A stretch of 64,000 nucleotides of DNA from Clostridia bacterium (GTDB taxonomy: Bacteria; Bacillota; Clostridia; Oscillospirales; CAG-272): positions 1-64,000 of the forward strand of contig JAFUIQ010000052.1 of NCBI GenBank assembly GCA_017468385.1. The letters are read 5' to 3'. The stretch's first letter is position 1. Every line of letters starts with the position of its first letter. The position numbers and the translations under genes are program-made. Below, piece by piece: positions 34,273-42,477 of the stretch. The notes under the pieces were generated by a model, which saw nothing but the letters and a program-made list of their open reading frames with translations, was not told the DNA's origin and made no database searches.

Positions 34273-35550
34273 ATGTTTTTGAATGAAGAACAGCAAGCCA
34301 TACTGAATGGCGAAAAAGGCGAAACTCTGGCGAAAGTCATGAAAACCCTGGTGATGTACGGTGAGGCATTCAACGCGGAAAAGCTGGTTCCGATCACCTC
34401 GAAATACAATCATCTGGTGACCTCGTTCGGTCTGAAGGTCATGTCCCCCGTTTACGATCTGATGCAGCAGCTGCTGGACGCAGGGGTTGCATCCGGTCAG
34501 AAGTTCTCGGTGGACCCCCGCCCTATTGACAAAAACGTTCCGGCTAACTTCCTGCAGAATCTTGTGTTCAACAAATTCATGTACACCAAGCAGGATTTCT
34601 ATGAGGAGCAGCTTGAAAAACTCGGCCTGATGGACGAGGATGCGTTTTCCTGCACCTGCTACATGGATGAGGTAGGTAACAAGCCGCAGAAGGGCGACGT
34701 GCTCTCTTGGGCGGAGTCCTCTGCCGTTGTCTATGCCAACTCCGTTCTGGGCGCCAGATGCAACCGGAATTCCGGAATTATTGATATCATGGGCTCGATT
34801 GTAGGATATGTTCCCTATTTCGGTCTGCTGACCGATGAGGGCAGAAAAGCCACCTGGGTGATCAAGGTACAGACCACAAAGAAGCCCGAGGCACAGCTTC
34901 TCGGCTCCGCCATCGGCATGAAAGTCATGGAGGATGTTCCCTATGTTTTGGGACTGGACAAATGGATCGGATCGGAGTTGAACGATGCGGCATGCGCCTA
35001 TCTGAAGGATTTCGGTGCGGCTACCGCTTCCAACGGCGCGGTTGGCCTGTACCACATCGCCAATCTGACTCCCGAAGCCGTTGAGTTGGGTGAATCCCTG
35101 ATCGCCGAGGGCGCGAAGGAATACATCATCGACGATGCTGAGTTGGAAAGAGTCAAGAACAATTATCCCGTTATCTGGAAAAATCCCGACGCTGCGCCCA
35201 AGCTTTGCTTTGTGGGATGTCCTCATCTCTCCCTGGAGCAGCTTAAGGATTGGACTGTAAAAATTGAGGAAAAACTGGCTGCCAACAGCAAAAAGAAGGT
35301 ATGTATTCCCACCGTATTCACAGCCGCACCCGCGGTACTGAAAGCATTTAACGAGACGGAATACGCCGCGCGGCTGAAGGAAAGCGGCATCATCACATCG
35401 TACATCTGTCCGTTGATGTATATGAACAATCCGCTCTGCAAAAAAATGCCCGTTATCACTTCGTCCAACAAGCTTCGCACGTATACAAGCGCCAAATATC
35501 ACACCGACGCGGAGATCCTCGAAATCATCACAGGAGGTAGTGACAAATGA
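34273..35550 (+). CDS. Aconitase-X dehydratase, large (catalytic) subunit
   Basis: A 425-residue protein of the AcnX catalytic family (DUF521). Family words are MFLNEEQQAILNGEKGETLA, CTCYMDEVGNKPQKG, WAESSAVVYANSVLGARCN and YVPYFGLLTDEGR. Cysteines in SCTCY, GARCN and FVGCPHL are candidates for cluster or substrate binding. Characterised AcnX enzymes dehydrate cis-3-hydroxy-L-proline or mevalonate 5-phosphate. Here the large subunit is a separate gene whose stop overlaps the small-subunit start (ATGA at 35547). Genomic context with an enoate reductase and CoA ligase suggests another hydroxy acid substrate; this is inference. Confidence 0.85.
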   Translation: MFLNEEQQAILNGEKGETLAKVMKTLVMYGEAFNAEKLVPITSKYNHLVTSFGLKVMSPVYDLMQQLLDAGVASGQKFSVDPRPIDKNVPANFLQNLVFNKFMYTKQDFYEEQLEKLGLMDEDAFSCTCYMDEVGNKPQKGDVLSWAESSAVVYANSVLGARCNRNSGIIDIMGSIVGYVPYFGLLTDEGRKATWVIKVQTTKKPEAQLLGSAIGMKVMEDVPYVLGLDKWIGSELNDAACAYLKDFGAATASNGAVGLYHIANLTPEAVELGESLIAEGAKEYIIDDAELERVKNNYPVIWKNPDAAPKLCFVGCPHLSLEQLKDWTVKIEEKLAANSKKKVCIPTVFTAAPAVLKAFNETEYAARLKESGIITSYICPLMYMNNPLCKKMPVITSSNKLRTYTSAKYHTDAEILEIITGGSDK

Positions 35551-35990
35551 AGCAGTTTCAAGGAAGAGTAATTACTCCCGGTGAGGTAACGGCTCAGGCA
35601 GTCGTCACCACCGAGGGTTTCAATACGCTTGCCTCGTTCCAGATGGCCCTGCAGTTCGGGGATAAAGACGTAAAATGCGGCGATCAAAGCAACCGGCAAC
35701 TTTACGGAAAGCCGCTGATCGGCAAGGCTCTTTGCCTTCCCCAGACCATCGGCTCCACCACGGGCGGTCTGGTGCTCTACTGCGCCTGCGCTATGAAGAA
35801 GAACCCGGCATGCATGCTGTTTGCCAATCCGATAGACTCCCTGGCAGCGGCCGGTGCTGTTCTGGCCGATGTATGGGTGGATGGCGTAACGATGCCTGTT
35901 ATTGATTCCCTGGGGGATGAATTTTTGAATTATGTAAAAGACGGTATGACCATCACTGTCAAAGACGGCGGCGTGGTCGAAGTTGATTAA
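35547..35990 (+). CDS. Aconitase-X dehydratase, small (swivel) subunit
   Basis: A 147-residue protein of the DUF126 swiveling-domain family, which completes the AcnX active site. Signatures are QGRVITPGEVTAQAV near the start, GKPLIGKALCLPQTIGSTTGG in the middle (the serine/threonine-glycine loop) and ADVWVDGVTMPVID near the end. It overlaps the large subunit by four bases, the usual split arrangement. The proline-specific fused type is excluded. It would act as an alpha-beta heterodimer in the cytoplasm. Confidence 0.87.
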   Translation: MKQFQGRVITPGEVTAQAVVTTEGFNTLASFQMALQFGDKDVKCGDQSNRQLYGKPLIGKALCLPQTIGSTTGGLVLYCACAMKKNPACMLFANPIDSLAAAGAVLADVWVDGVTMPVIDSLGDEFLNYVKDGMTITVKDGGVVEVD

Positions 35991-36013
35991 TAGAAGGGAT
36001 TATCTTACGATTC

Positions 36014-37708
36014 ATGAAAAAAGAAGCTTTACACGAAAAACAGTATTATGAAAGCATCCGGGACCTGGTGGAAAAATCCGGTGAAATGTACGGAGAAAAA
36101 GTGTATCTCTCCTACCGCAATGCTTCCACCAAGGAAATCGAGAAGATCACGTTCCGGCAGTTCCGCGACGATGTGCGTGCGCTGGCCTGTGAGATGCTGT
36201 CCATGGGATGCGCCGGGAAGCATTGTGCTCTGATCGGAAAGCCCTCCCATGAGTGGGCTCTGGTGTATTTCGCCGCCCAGTCCATCGGTGCGGTCCTTGT
36301 TCCTCTGGACCGAGATTGGCTGCCCGAAGAGCTTGCCGAAACCGCCAAGGCAGCAAACGTGGAATACGTATTCTGCGAGGAAGAACTGGCAGAAAAAGCA
36401 GCCGCCATCGCTGAAAAGGTAACTTTAGCCGCTAATGTGGTCTATTGTCTGGCCAAGAGCGAAGAAAACACAATCGCTTCCCTCATCGCAGCCGGACGAG
36501 AGAAGTTCAATGAGGCTCCCGAAGCCTATTTTGATGCCCCTATTGACACCGATGCCATGTCCCTGTTGGTATTCACCTCCGGCACCACCGGTAAAGGCAA
36601 AGGCGTTATGCTTTCCCAGAACAACATCCTTTCCGTTATGACGGATATTATTCCCTACATCGACTTCTCCGAGAAGACCGTCGGCGTCCTCCCTCTGCAC
36701 CACACCTACGGCTCCTCCGTCATGCTGGTCGGTCACGCCATCATCGGAAGCGAGATCTACATCTCCGCCGGTCTGCGCTACGTGCAGAAGGAACTGAAGG
36801 AGCAGAAGCCGGGTCATCTGGTCATCGTTCCTTTGTACCTGGAAACGTTCTACCGCAAAATCCTGGCCAATGTAAAAGAAAAAGGTAAAGAAAAACAGTT
36901 ACGCATGCTGATTAAGATGAGCAACGCCATGCGCAAAACCGGTGTGGATCTCCGACACAAACTGTTCAGCGGTGTACTGGCCGCTTTCGGCGGTGAGGTA
37001 CGCACGGTGATTTCCGGCGGCGCGCCCATCAATCCGGAGATTCAGGAATTCTTTGAATCCATCGGCATCACCGTTCTGAACGGATACGGCATCACCGAAT
37101 GTGCTCCGATCATCGCCGTAAACCGCAGCCGCCGTATTGTTCCCGGCAGTGTGGGTCCTGTTCTGGATATCGACACCGTTATGATCGACGAACCCAATGA
37201 GGACGGCGAGGGCGAGATCATCGTAAGCGGTCCCAATGTCATGCTTGGCTATTATAACGACGATGCCGCTACCGCCGAAGCCATCACCGAGGACGGATAT
37301 TTCCGCACCGGCGACTACGGCAAATTGGATGAAAACAACGTTCTGTACATAACCGGACGCAAGAAGAATCTGATCATTCTCTCCAACGGAAAGAACGTAT
37401 ATCCCGAGGAGATCGAGAACGAGCTGTCTGCTACCCCCGGCGTTCTGGAAATCGTTGTGTATGAAGGACAAAGCCGCCGCGGTATCTCTCACAACGCCAT
37501 CGTTGCGGAGATCTATCCCGATGCGGAATATCTGGAAAAGAACGGCATCACCGATGTGCAGGCTCACATCAAGCCCTATGTGGACGCGTACAATCGCTCC
37601 ACCGTTCCCTACAAGAAGATCAGCATCATCAAGATCCGCAAGAAGGAATTCCCCAAGAACACCCTGCGCAAAATCATGCGGTTCAAGATGGATATGACAA
37701 TTGACTAA
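36014..37708 (+). CDS. AMP-forming acyl-CoA ligase
   Basis: A 564-residue ANL-superfamily enzyme activating a carboxylic acid with ATP and CoA. The phosphate loop is LLVFTSGTTGKGKGVMLS; later motifs are VLNGYGITECAPII, YFRTGDYGKLDENNVLYITG and the C-terminal hinge GRKKNLIILSNGKNVYPEE. A catalytic Lys near FPKNTLRKIMR ends the protein. It most resembles long-chain ligases. It follows the AcnX small subunit by 24 bases and ends the operon before a strong terminator. Substrate identity is not readable from sequence; context suggests the hydroxy, unsaturated or reduced acid handled by its neighbours. Confidence 0.88.
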   Translation: MKKEALHEKQYYESIRDLVEKSGEMYGEKVYLSYRNASTKEIEKITFRQFRDDVRALACEMLSMGCAGKHCALIGKPSHEWALVYFAAQSIGAVLVPLDRDWLPEELAETAKAANVEYVFCEEELAEKAAAIAEKVTLAANVVYCLAKSEENTIASLIAAGREKFNEAPEAYFDAPIDTDAMSLLVFTSGTTGKGKGVMLSQNNILSVMTDIIPYIDFSEKTVGVLPLHHTYGSSVMLVGHAIIGSEIYISAGLRYVQKELKEQKPGHLVIVPLYLETFYRKILANVKEKGKEKQLRMLIKMSNAMRKTGVDLRHKLFSGVLAAFGGEVRTVISGGAPINPEIQEFFESIGITVLNGYGITECAPIIAVNRSRRIVPGSVGPVLDIDTVMIDEPNEDGEGEIIVSGPNVMLGYYNDDAATAEAITEDGYFRTGDYGKLDENNVLYITGRKKNLIILSNGKNVYPEEIENELSATPGVLEIVVYEGQSRRGISHNAIVAEIYPDAEYLEKNGITDVQAHIKPYVDAYNRSTVPYKKISIIKIRKKEFPKNTLRKIMRFKMDMTID

Positions 37709-37721
37709 TACGGCAAACGCC

Positions 37722-37754
37722 AAAACAGGTGCGGAAATCCGCACCTGTTTTTTA
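37722..37754 (+). terminator. Terminator of the enoate-reductase operon
   Basis: AAAACAGGTGCGGA and TCCGCACCTGTTTT pair with a two-base loop, followed by more T residues. Confidence 0.9.
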
Positions 37755-37770
37755 TTTATGCATCTTTTAT

Positions 37771-38034
37771 TTACTCTATTTTATTCCATACAATATCCGG
37801 ATAGCGCATTTCAGCCATGGTTTTGCACCACTCCACCGACGGAAAACTGTGATCGGTGATGACTGCGTACGCGGCATCACACAACATCAGATAGTATGCG
37901 GGATCTCCCGGTTTTTGTGCAATAGCAATGTAGGAAATGGCACGGTCTTCCTTCCCTTCCTCCTCCAACACGCCAAAGTCCGCTTTCTCCGTAAACCAGA
38001 GCACTTTGGCTCCGTCCAGTTCTTCCGGAAACAT
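37771..38034 (-). CDS. Small hypothetical protein
   Basis: An 87-residue soluble acidic protein not recognised: MFPEELDGAKVLWFTEK at the start and a Cys/Ala-rich YYLMLCDAAYAVITDH in the middle. I prefer ATG 38034 because GGAGG lies seven bases upstream; the ATG two codons earlier is too close to it. It overlaps or abuts the FliB-like gene, whose stop is at 38037, so the two are coupled. No function can be offered. Confidence 0.65.
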   Translation of the reverse strand: MFPEELDGAKVLWFTEKADFGVLEEEGKEDRAISYIAIAQKPGDPAYYLMLCDAAYAVITDHSFPSVEWCKTMAEMRYPDIVWNKIE

Positions 38035-38036
38035 AT

Positions 38037-38957
38037 TCATTCCTCCATCTCAAACGAAAATTCAAACAGGATCGCGTCGGTGTTCTCCTCGGAATACTCT
38101 ATTTCCTCGGAAAGGATCCGTGCCAGGCGGATGAAATCGGTCATGCCCTGCACAGCATCGGTTCTTGCCATGGATGCAAGCAGCCGTTCACAGAACAGAC
38201 TGAATCCCAGCGCCACGCGGAACTCCTGCTCATCCCGAGCGGCCGATCCGTGGCGGTACAAAAAATAGGCCAGTGCCCGCTCCAGCGGTTTTTCCCACGC
38301 ATCCGGCGTGGACAGCTCCGACGAATAACAGGCAAGGCGCTGCCTATGCGTCTCATCCAGATACTCCAGCGATGACAGGATACCTCTCCACTCGTCATCG
38401 GACAGAACATCCGGCGAAACACGGTACTCGGAAGATATACGTGCCAGTCGTTCCGGGTATGGAACAGATCCATCGGCCAGAATGGAATAGATTCTTGCCC
38501 GGTGGGTGGGTGCATCAAAGTTTATCGACGGAACATCGTCTGCGATTTCGCCGACTTCCACTATCGCGGCATAAGAATCCGACGACAAAATCACGCGGCA
38601 GGCCTCCTCACAGGCCATGCCCAGACCGACCTCTTTCCCGCGGCATGTATCGTTGTAAAACCGGGGATGCTCCCGGCAGATATCGCACAGATATCCATCC
38701 CCCAGTGAGGAGATAATGCGGCACAGACCCCGCTCATCCAAGTGGGGACACCGCTCCCCGGCGGCCAGACGGAAATGAGGCGTATCCGTCTCATCGATGG
38801 TCTTGATGATCCGACCGCCATACCCGTCCGTCAGTGATCTGTATTTCCGCATCGTGTCGGGATCGATATCGATTTCCCAGCCGATGCAGCAGTTGTGGCT
38901 ACACTTATCGGCGATGCAGGCAAATTGTCTGTAATATTCCGGTGCATACAGTTTCAT
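38037..38957 (-). CDS. FliB-like flagellin lysine N-methylase family protein
   Basis: A 306-residue protein with the Cys pattern of the FliB family: ACIADKCSHNCCIGWEIDID at the N-terminus, then CPHLDERGLCRI, LCDICREHPRFY and CEEACRVIL. The family is named after flagellin lysine methylation in Salmonella, but most clostridial members lie outside flagellar loci, as here: no flagellar gene is in view. The cysteines suggest metal or Fe-S binding. Actual substrate is uncertain. Confidence 0.82.
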   Translation of the reverse strand: MKLYAPEYYRQFACIADKCSHNCCIGWEIDIDPDTMRKYRSLTDGYGGRIIKTIDETDTPHFRLAAGERCPHLDERGLCRIISSLGDGYLCDICREHPRFYNDTCRGKEVGLGMACEEACRVILSSDSYAAIVEVGEIADDVPSINFDAPTHRARIYSILADGSVPYPERLARISSEYRVSPDVLSDDEWRGILSSLEYLDETHRQRLACYSSELSTPDAWEKPLERALAYFLYRHGSAARDEQEFRVALGFSLFCERLLASMARTDAVQGMTDFIRLARILSEEIEYSEENTDAILFEFSFEMEE

Positions 38958-38975
38958 TGCGCTCCCCTTGCGGTC

Positions 38976-39473
38976 TTACAGCGATTTTCCTTCATGGACT
39001 ATAGTCGCGCTTACACGTCCGACAGCGTCAAAATACGCGCGTGCCTTTTTGTTCAGGATGATGAGAATGAATACAACGATCTGCAAAAGCGATGCCAGCA
39101 CAAACGCCGCCGCATACACGCGAATGATCGTATAATACTCATCAGACATCAGTACCTCAAAACTGCCGGATGTAAAGCACTGATACAGCATAAGGAGTCC
39201 GCCGGCGATCGGAAGGATCGCAAACATTTTCACGCCGGAATAGGCGGCATAGGCAAAGAACACACTCACAAGAAAACCGATCAAGTTCGCAGGTGAAAAC
39301 GCCCAAAAGTCCTGGGAAATGCAGATAAAATCAACAACATGGAACAGCACGCGGGATGCCAGCCACACGATCAGAGCATAGCCTATCCAGCGTTTCCCGG
39401 CGAGGATATCCGAGTTCTTCTCAATCTCCCGCGTCATCAGCTCGGTTTTACGTTGTTTCATTTCGTTAGCCAT
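38976..39473 (-). CDS. Hypothetical four-helix membrane protein
   Basis: A 165-residue membrane protein with four predicted helices (WIGYALIVWLASRVLFHVVD, NLIGFLVSVFFAYAAYSG, MFAILPIAGGLLMLYQCF, and IIRVYAAAFVLASLLQIVVF). The start at 39473 (MANEMKQRKTELM) is the third of three consecutive ATG codons and has AAAGGTGG seven bases upstream. A near-consensus promoter lies at 39498-39526. It may be co-transcribed with the FliB-like gene 18 bases downstream. Function unknown. Confidence 0.7.
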   Translation of the reverse strand: MANEMKQRKTELMTREIEKNSDILAGKRWIGYALIVWLASRVLFHVVDFICISQDFWAFSPANLIGFLVSVFFAYAAYSGVKMFAILPIAGGLLMLYQCFTSGSFEVLMSDEYYTIIRVYAAAFVLASLLQIVVFILIILNKKARAYFDAVGRVSATIVHEGKSL

Positions 39474-39497
39474 CATCATACCACCTTTCTTTTTCAC

Positions 39498-39526
39498 ATT
39501 ATATCACACTCACACCGGGGTGTCAA
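39498..39526 (-). promoter_or_regulatory. Promoter of the gene at 39473
   Basis: On the minus strand TTGACA (39526-39521), 17 bases, TATAAT (39503-39498): consensus. Confidence 0.8.
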
Positions 39527-39549
39527 TTTGGTTTAATGGGTGCCGCGGC

Positions 39550-39578
39550 TTGACAGAATGTATTTTTTTATGTAAAAT
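39550..39578 (+). promoter_or_regulatory. Promoter of nadE
   Basis: TTGACA (39550-39555), 17 bases, TAAAAT (39573-39578), divergent from the promoter at 39498. Confidence 0.75.
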
Positions 39579-39621
39579 GAGTACATTCATAATGTTGTAC
39601 ATCGGAGTAAGGAGACGAGAT

Positions 39622-40356
39622 ATGTTTGATGCACAGAAAGTAAAAGACGCTTGCGTGGAATGGATAAAGGAGTTTTTTGAAAATAACGGCCCCGGATGCA
39701 ACGCAGTCATCGGTATTTCCGGCGGTAAGGACAGTTCCGTAGCGGCGGCTCTTTGTGTGGAAGCGCTTGGTTCTGATCGCGTGATCGGTGTTCTTATGCC
39801 CAAAGGGGAGCAGCACGACATTGACTGCGCCTACAAGCTGGTGAACCATCTGGGTATCCGGCACTATGTAGTCAACATCAAGGATGCGGTGGACGGACTT
39901 CTGGAAAATCTGCCCAAGGATCTGACGCTCACGGAACAAACGATGAATAATATCCCGCCCCGTGTACGGATGACCACCCTGTACGCAGTGTCCCAAAGCT
40001 GCAACGGGCGCGTGGTGAATACCTGCAATCTGTCCGAGGATTGGGTGGGCTATTCCACCCGTTACGGCGACTCCGTAGGCGACTTCAGCCCGCTCTCTCG
40101 CCTGACTGTACAGGAGGTCAAAGAGATCGGTTATTTGCTGGGGCTGCCCCGTGATCTTGTAGACAAGACGCCCATCGACGGTCTGTGCGGCAAAACAGAC
40201 GAAGACAATCTGGGCTTCACCTATGCGGAGTTGGATCGGTACATCCGCACCGGCGAGATTGAGGACCCGGAAAAGAAGGCAATCATAGACCGCAAGCACA
40301 AGATGAATCTGTTCAAGCTGGAGCTGATGCCCTGCTTTGAGCCGGAACTGGAGTAA
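39622..40356 (+). CDS. nadE: Ammonia-dependent NAD synthetase
   Basis: A 244-residue N-type ATP pyrophosphatase converting nicotinic acid adenine dinucleotide to NAD. The PP-loop is GISGGKDSSVAAALC; later words are MPPRVRMTTLY-like IPPRVRMTTLYAVS, GYSTRYGDSVGDFSPLSRLT and DKTPIDGLCGKTDED. There is no glutaminase domain, so free ammonia is used. ATG 39622 has AAGGAG eight bases upstream. It is monocistronic between a clear promoter and terminator. Confidence 0.92.
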   Translation: MFDAQKVKDACVEWIKEFFENNGPGCNAVIGISGGKDSSVAAALCVEALGSDRVIGVLMPKGEQHDIDCAYKLVNHLGIRHYVVNIKDAVDGLLENLPKDLTLTEQTMNNIPPRVRMTTLYAVSQSCNGRVVNTCNLSEDWVGYSTRYGDSVGDFSPLSRLTVQEVKEIGYLLGLPRDLVDKTPIDGLCGKTDEDNLGFTYAELDRYIRTGEIEDPEKKAIIDRKHKMNLFKLELMPCFEPELE

Positions 40357-40363
40357 AGATGAG

Positions 40364-40394
40364 AAAAGGAGATCGCAGTGCGATCTCCTTTTTT
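40364..40394 (+). terminator. Terminator of nadE
   Basis: AAAAGGAGATCGC and GCGATCTCCTTTTTT pair around a three-base loop. Confidence 0.9.
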
Positions 40395-40408
40395 GTTGCG
40401 GTATTATG

Positions 40409-40926
40409 TCAGCGCGCTTCCGCACGGGAGGAGTGATATTGTTTGTCCTCCAGACGATTCAATACATAAAGGCTGATCACATCTGCACAAAAGATGAATT
40501 GACAAACAAGCACAAGAACAGAAACAGCAGCATCGCTGTTCATTTTCTTAATGAGTGCGAACACACTGATCATACTGCTGATAAACAAGGTTATGCAATC
40601 GAGGATAACCAGAATGATAATGAACGGAAATGTCATAAATAACATAAGTCCCATCAAAAATCCGAGCGCAAAAATCAAAACATAGGACGGAATGTGTACG
40701 ATTTTCAATAGCAATGCCGTTTTTCGCAAGGAACAGGCAGATTGATTTCTCGAAAAAATCATAAAAAGAATATTACAGAAAACAGCCAAGACTGCACAAA
40801 CCAGGAGGAATTCATTAGGACGGTCATGACCTGATCTCTAAAATGTCCGCTCACAAAGCCATACCCCAAGCACAGACAAACAGAATATGGGAAAATAGCG
40901 GCGGGAATTAATAATAATCTTTGCAT
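40409..40926 (-). pseudogene. Frameshifted small membrane protein gene
   Basis: A ribosome site (AAGGAG) and ATG at 40926 open a frame MQRLLLIPAAIFPYSVCLCL...FVSGHF that stops after 55 codons. The neighbouring frame is open from a stop near 40840 and carries SGHDRPNEFLLVCAVLAVFC, then further membrane helices to the stop at 40409. The shared word SGH at the overlap and the continuous hydrophobic character suggest one ancestral protein of about 170 residues split by a single-base frameshift near 40835-40850. It may be a real decay, a sequencing error, or programmed. No family is recognised. Confidence 0.5.
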
Positions 40927-40959
40927 ATGCTGCTCTCCTTTTCACATTGGGACAGGCAA

Positions 40960-41721
40960 TTAGAATAATAACAGCCTCCAATAGTTAAGAATGGCCGCGC
41001 ATTCGCGCAGACAGCAAGGCACAACCAAATACCAAACGGTATTGCTGTGTGCATAGGCAATGTTCTCAAGCCCGGCGTTCCGTGCCACCATTCCCGCACG
41101 GAAAATGTGAAAATCATTGGTGACGTAGGCAACTGAGTATTCCTCGCCCAGTCGTTCATCCAACAAAACTTTGGAAAAGGCGAAATTCTCTGCCGTGCTG
41201 GTGGACCGTTCCTCTTTTATGATGATATCTTGGGAAATCCCCCGCTCCACCAAATAGCGTTCCATGGCAAGGGCCTCCGTAATATCCTCCTGGGGGCCCT
41301 GCCCGCCGCTGACGACGATAAGGGCGTCCGGATTCTTCTCATGGTACGCAATAGCTGCCTCCAGACGATTGCGCAAGGTTAAACTGACGCGTTCGCCATG
41401 GATGCCTGCCCCAAGCACCAGGATCGCATCCTCATCGTAAGATGTATTATCACAGCGACCGATCAGCAAAAGAGCGCTTGCGCACACAACCACCGCCAGG
41501 ATTCCGCAAAGGCAGGTGATCCACACCCATTTTGGCACGCATCGCACAATCCGGGAAAGGAAAATTCCGCCGAAAAGGAACACCGCGCCAAGCAAAAAGG
41601 TCATAACGATGCCCACATTGAAATTGGACGCCACGGCTACGGCAATCGCGTTGAGAAGGAGAAGCGAGCCGAGAATCAGAAGAACGATCTCAATAATCCG
41701 GGAAACTGTGTTATGCTTCAT
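40960..41721 (-). CDS. YdcF/SanA-like DUF218 membrane protein
   Basis: A 253-residue protein with three N-terminal membrane helices (residues about 8-90) and a DUF218 domain: DAILVLGAGIHGERVSLTLR, LIVVSGGQGPQEDITEALAM, STSTAENFAFSK and VTNDFHIFRA. Family members (YdcF, SanA, ElyC) influence envelope precursors in Gram-negatives; the biochemical role is unclear. ATG 41721 has AAAAGGAG seven bases upstream, and the longer reading is rejected because its first 50 residues run over that site. Orientation of the domain is uncertain. Confidence 0.85.
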   Translation of the reverse strand: MKHNTVSRIIEIVLLILGSLLLLNAIAVAVASNFNVGIVMTFLLGAVFLFGGIFLSRIVRCVPKWVWITCLCGILAVVVCASALLLIGRCDNTSYDEDAILVLGAGIHGERVSLTLRNRLEAAIAYHEKNPDALIVVSGGQGPQEDITEALAMERYLVERGISQDIIIKEERSTSTAENFAFSKVLLDERLGEEYSVAYVTNDFHIFRAGMVARNAGLENIAYAHSNTVWYLVVPCCLRECAAILNYWRLLLF

Positions 41722-41812
41722 GAATCTTCTCCTTTTGGGTTTCATCCGGGTGAATGCTTGCGCTTTCCAATAACACGGCATTCTACCAGTGAGTTTCAAG
41801 GGTTTACGGGTT

Positions 41813-42160
41813 TTATTTGCACATTTCTTCGATTTCGGCTTTTGTGTATTTCCGATATCTATTGGGTGCATACATGGATTCCGTTGTGTTTGGTATTCTT
41901 TTCATTAACTTCTCAAAACTCATATTCTCCGGCAATTTCAGCAATTCGCCCTTGTTGTTCTCGGTCTTATATGCACAGAAAATAAGCTGACGATTCTCCC
42001 AATCCATATAAAAGGAATCGGTGACCGATAACGGGTCAACATCTAAAAATGCTTCCTGGCCGTCGATAATACTTTCATATATGAATTCAAACAAAGCATC
42101 GGCACCGATTTTGATAACGCGAACTTCATCGTCATTTACCGGTTGTTTTTTCTTTTTCAT
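41813..42160 (-). CDS. Small hypothetical protein
   Basis: A 115-residue soluble protein: basic MKKKKQPVNDDEVRVIKIGA start, an acidic middle with LFEFIYESIIDGQEAFLDVD, and FCAYKTENNKGELLKLPEN near the centre. No family is recognised. The start at 42160 is supported by an AAGGCGGTG site and by a consensus promoter 22 bases further upstream. It is a single gene followed by the YdcF-like gene after 91 bases. Confidence 0.65.
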   Translation of the reverse strand: MKKKKQPVNDDEVRVIKIGADALFEFIYESIIDGQEAFLDVDPLSVTDSFYMDWENRQLIFCAYKTENNKGELLKLPENMSFEKLMKRIPNTTESMYAPNRYRKYTKAEIEEMCK

Positions 42161-42181
42161 ACCACACCGCCTTTTTGCTTC

Positions 42182-42210
42182 ATTATATCGCAAATCCGCG
42201 AACATTTCAA
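42182..42210 (-). promoter_or_regulatory. Promoter of the gene at 42160
   Basis: On the minus strand TTGAAA (42210-42205), 17 bases, TATAAT (42187-42182). Confidence 0.75.
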
Positions 42211-42289
42211 GCGTTCGTAATCAAATAACGCGTGAAAACGTATCCCGTTTGCGTGAAGTGCAACATCATTGGGCGCACTGCGGACACAA

Positions 42290-42323
42290 AGGAAAAAATC
42301 CAAGTCTATCGACTTGGATTTTT
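42290..42323 (-). terminator. Hairpin with T run beside a tRNA-like fragment
   Basis: AATCCAAGTC (42297-42306) and GACTTGGATT (42311-42320) pair with a four-base loop; on the minus strand it is followed by TTTTTTCC. It directly follows the tRNA-Trp 3'-end copy at 42323-42343, repeating the tRNA-then-terminator layout seen at 42434-42498. Confidence 0.7.
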
Positions 42324-42417
42324 GGCAGGGGCGCAAGGACTCGCCCGCCTGCGGGCGGAGCGGTGGCGCGATCTGACAGTCCCCCGGACTGTCATTCAAT
42401 ACGCGCCCTTCGAGTCC
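42319..42417 (-). repeat. Palindromic element bearing a tRNA-Trp 3' end copy
   Basis: The 25 bases 42319-42343 are identical to 42474-42498, the 3' end of tRNA-Trp with CCA and the following T-rich stretch. Between 42337 and 42417 lies a nested palindrome: terminal GGACTCG/CGAGTCC, then GGCGCG/CGCGCC, then ACAGTCC/GGACTGT, plus a separate CCGCCTG/CAGGCGG-type hairpin. No ORF fits. It resembles a non-autonomous, folded mobile repeat inserted against a tRNA 3' end. Confidence 0.65.
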
Positions 42418-42433
42418 CTGCTTACTTACACAC

Positions 42434-42475
42434 AGACAAAAAACAAAAGGAATGGCATCAGCCATCCCTCTTGTT
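42434..42475 (-). terminator. Terminator of tRNA-Trp
   Basis: ACAAAAGGAATGGC (42443-42456) pairs imperfectly with GCCATCCCTCTTGT (42461-42474); the minus-strand tail is six T residues. Confidence 0.8.
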
Positions 42476-42477
42476 TT

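Noticed and set aside
32218..35502. A 1094-codon open frame on the minus strand across the enoate-reductase and AcnX genes
   Set aside because: It is antisense to two well-supported genes, lacks a ribosome site and has no protein-like motifs. GC-biased third positions on the real strand create it.
42323..42417. A second tRNA gene
   Set aside because: Only the 3' end of tRNA-Trp is copied. No D arm, anticodon arm or matching acceptor 5' strand can be drawn.
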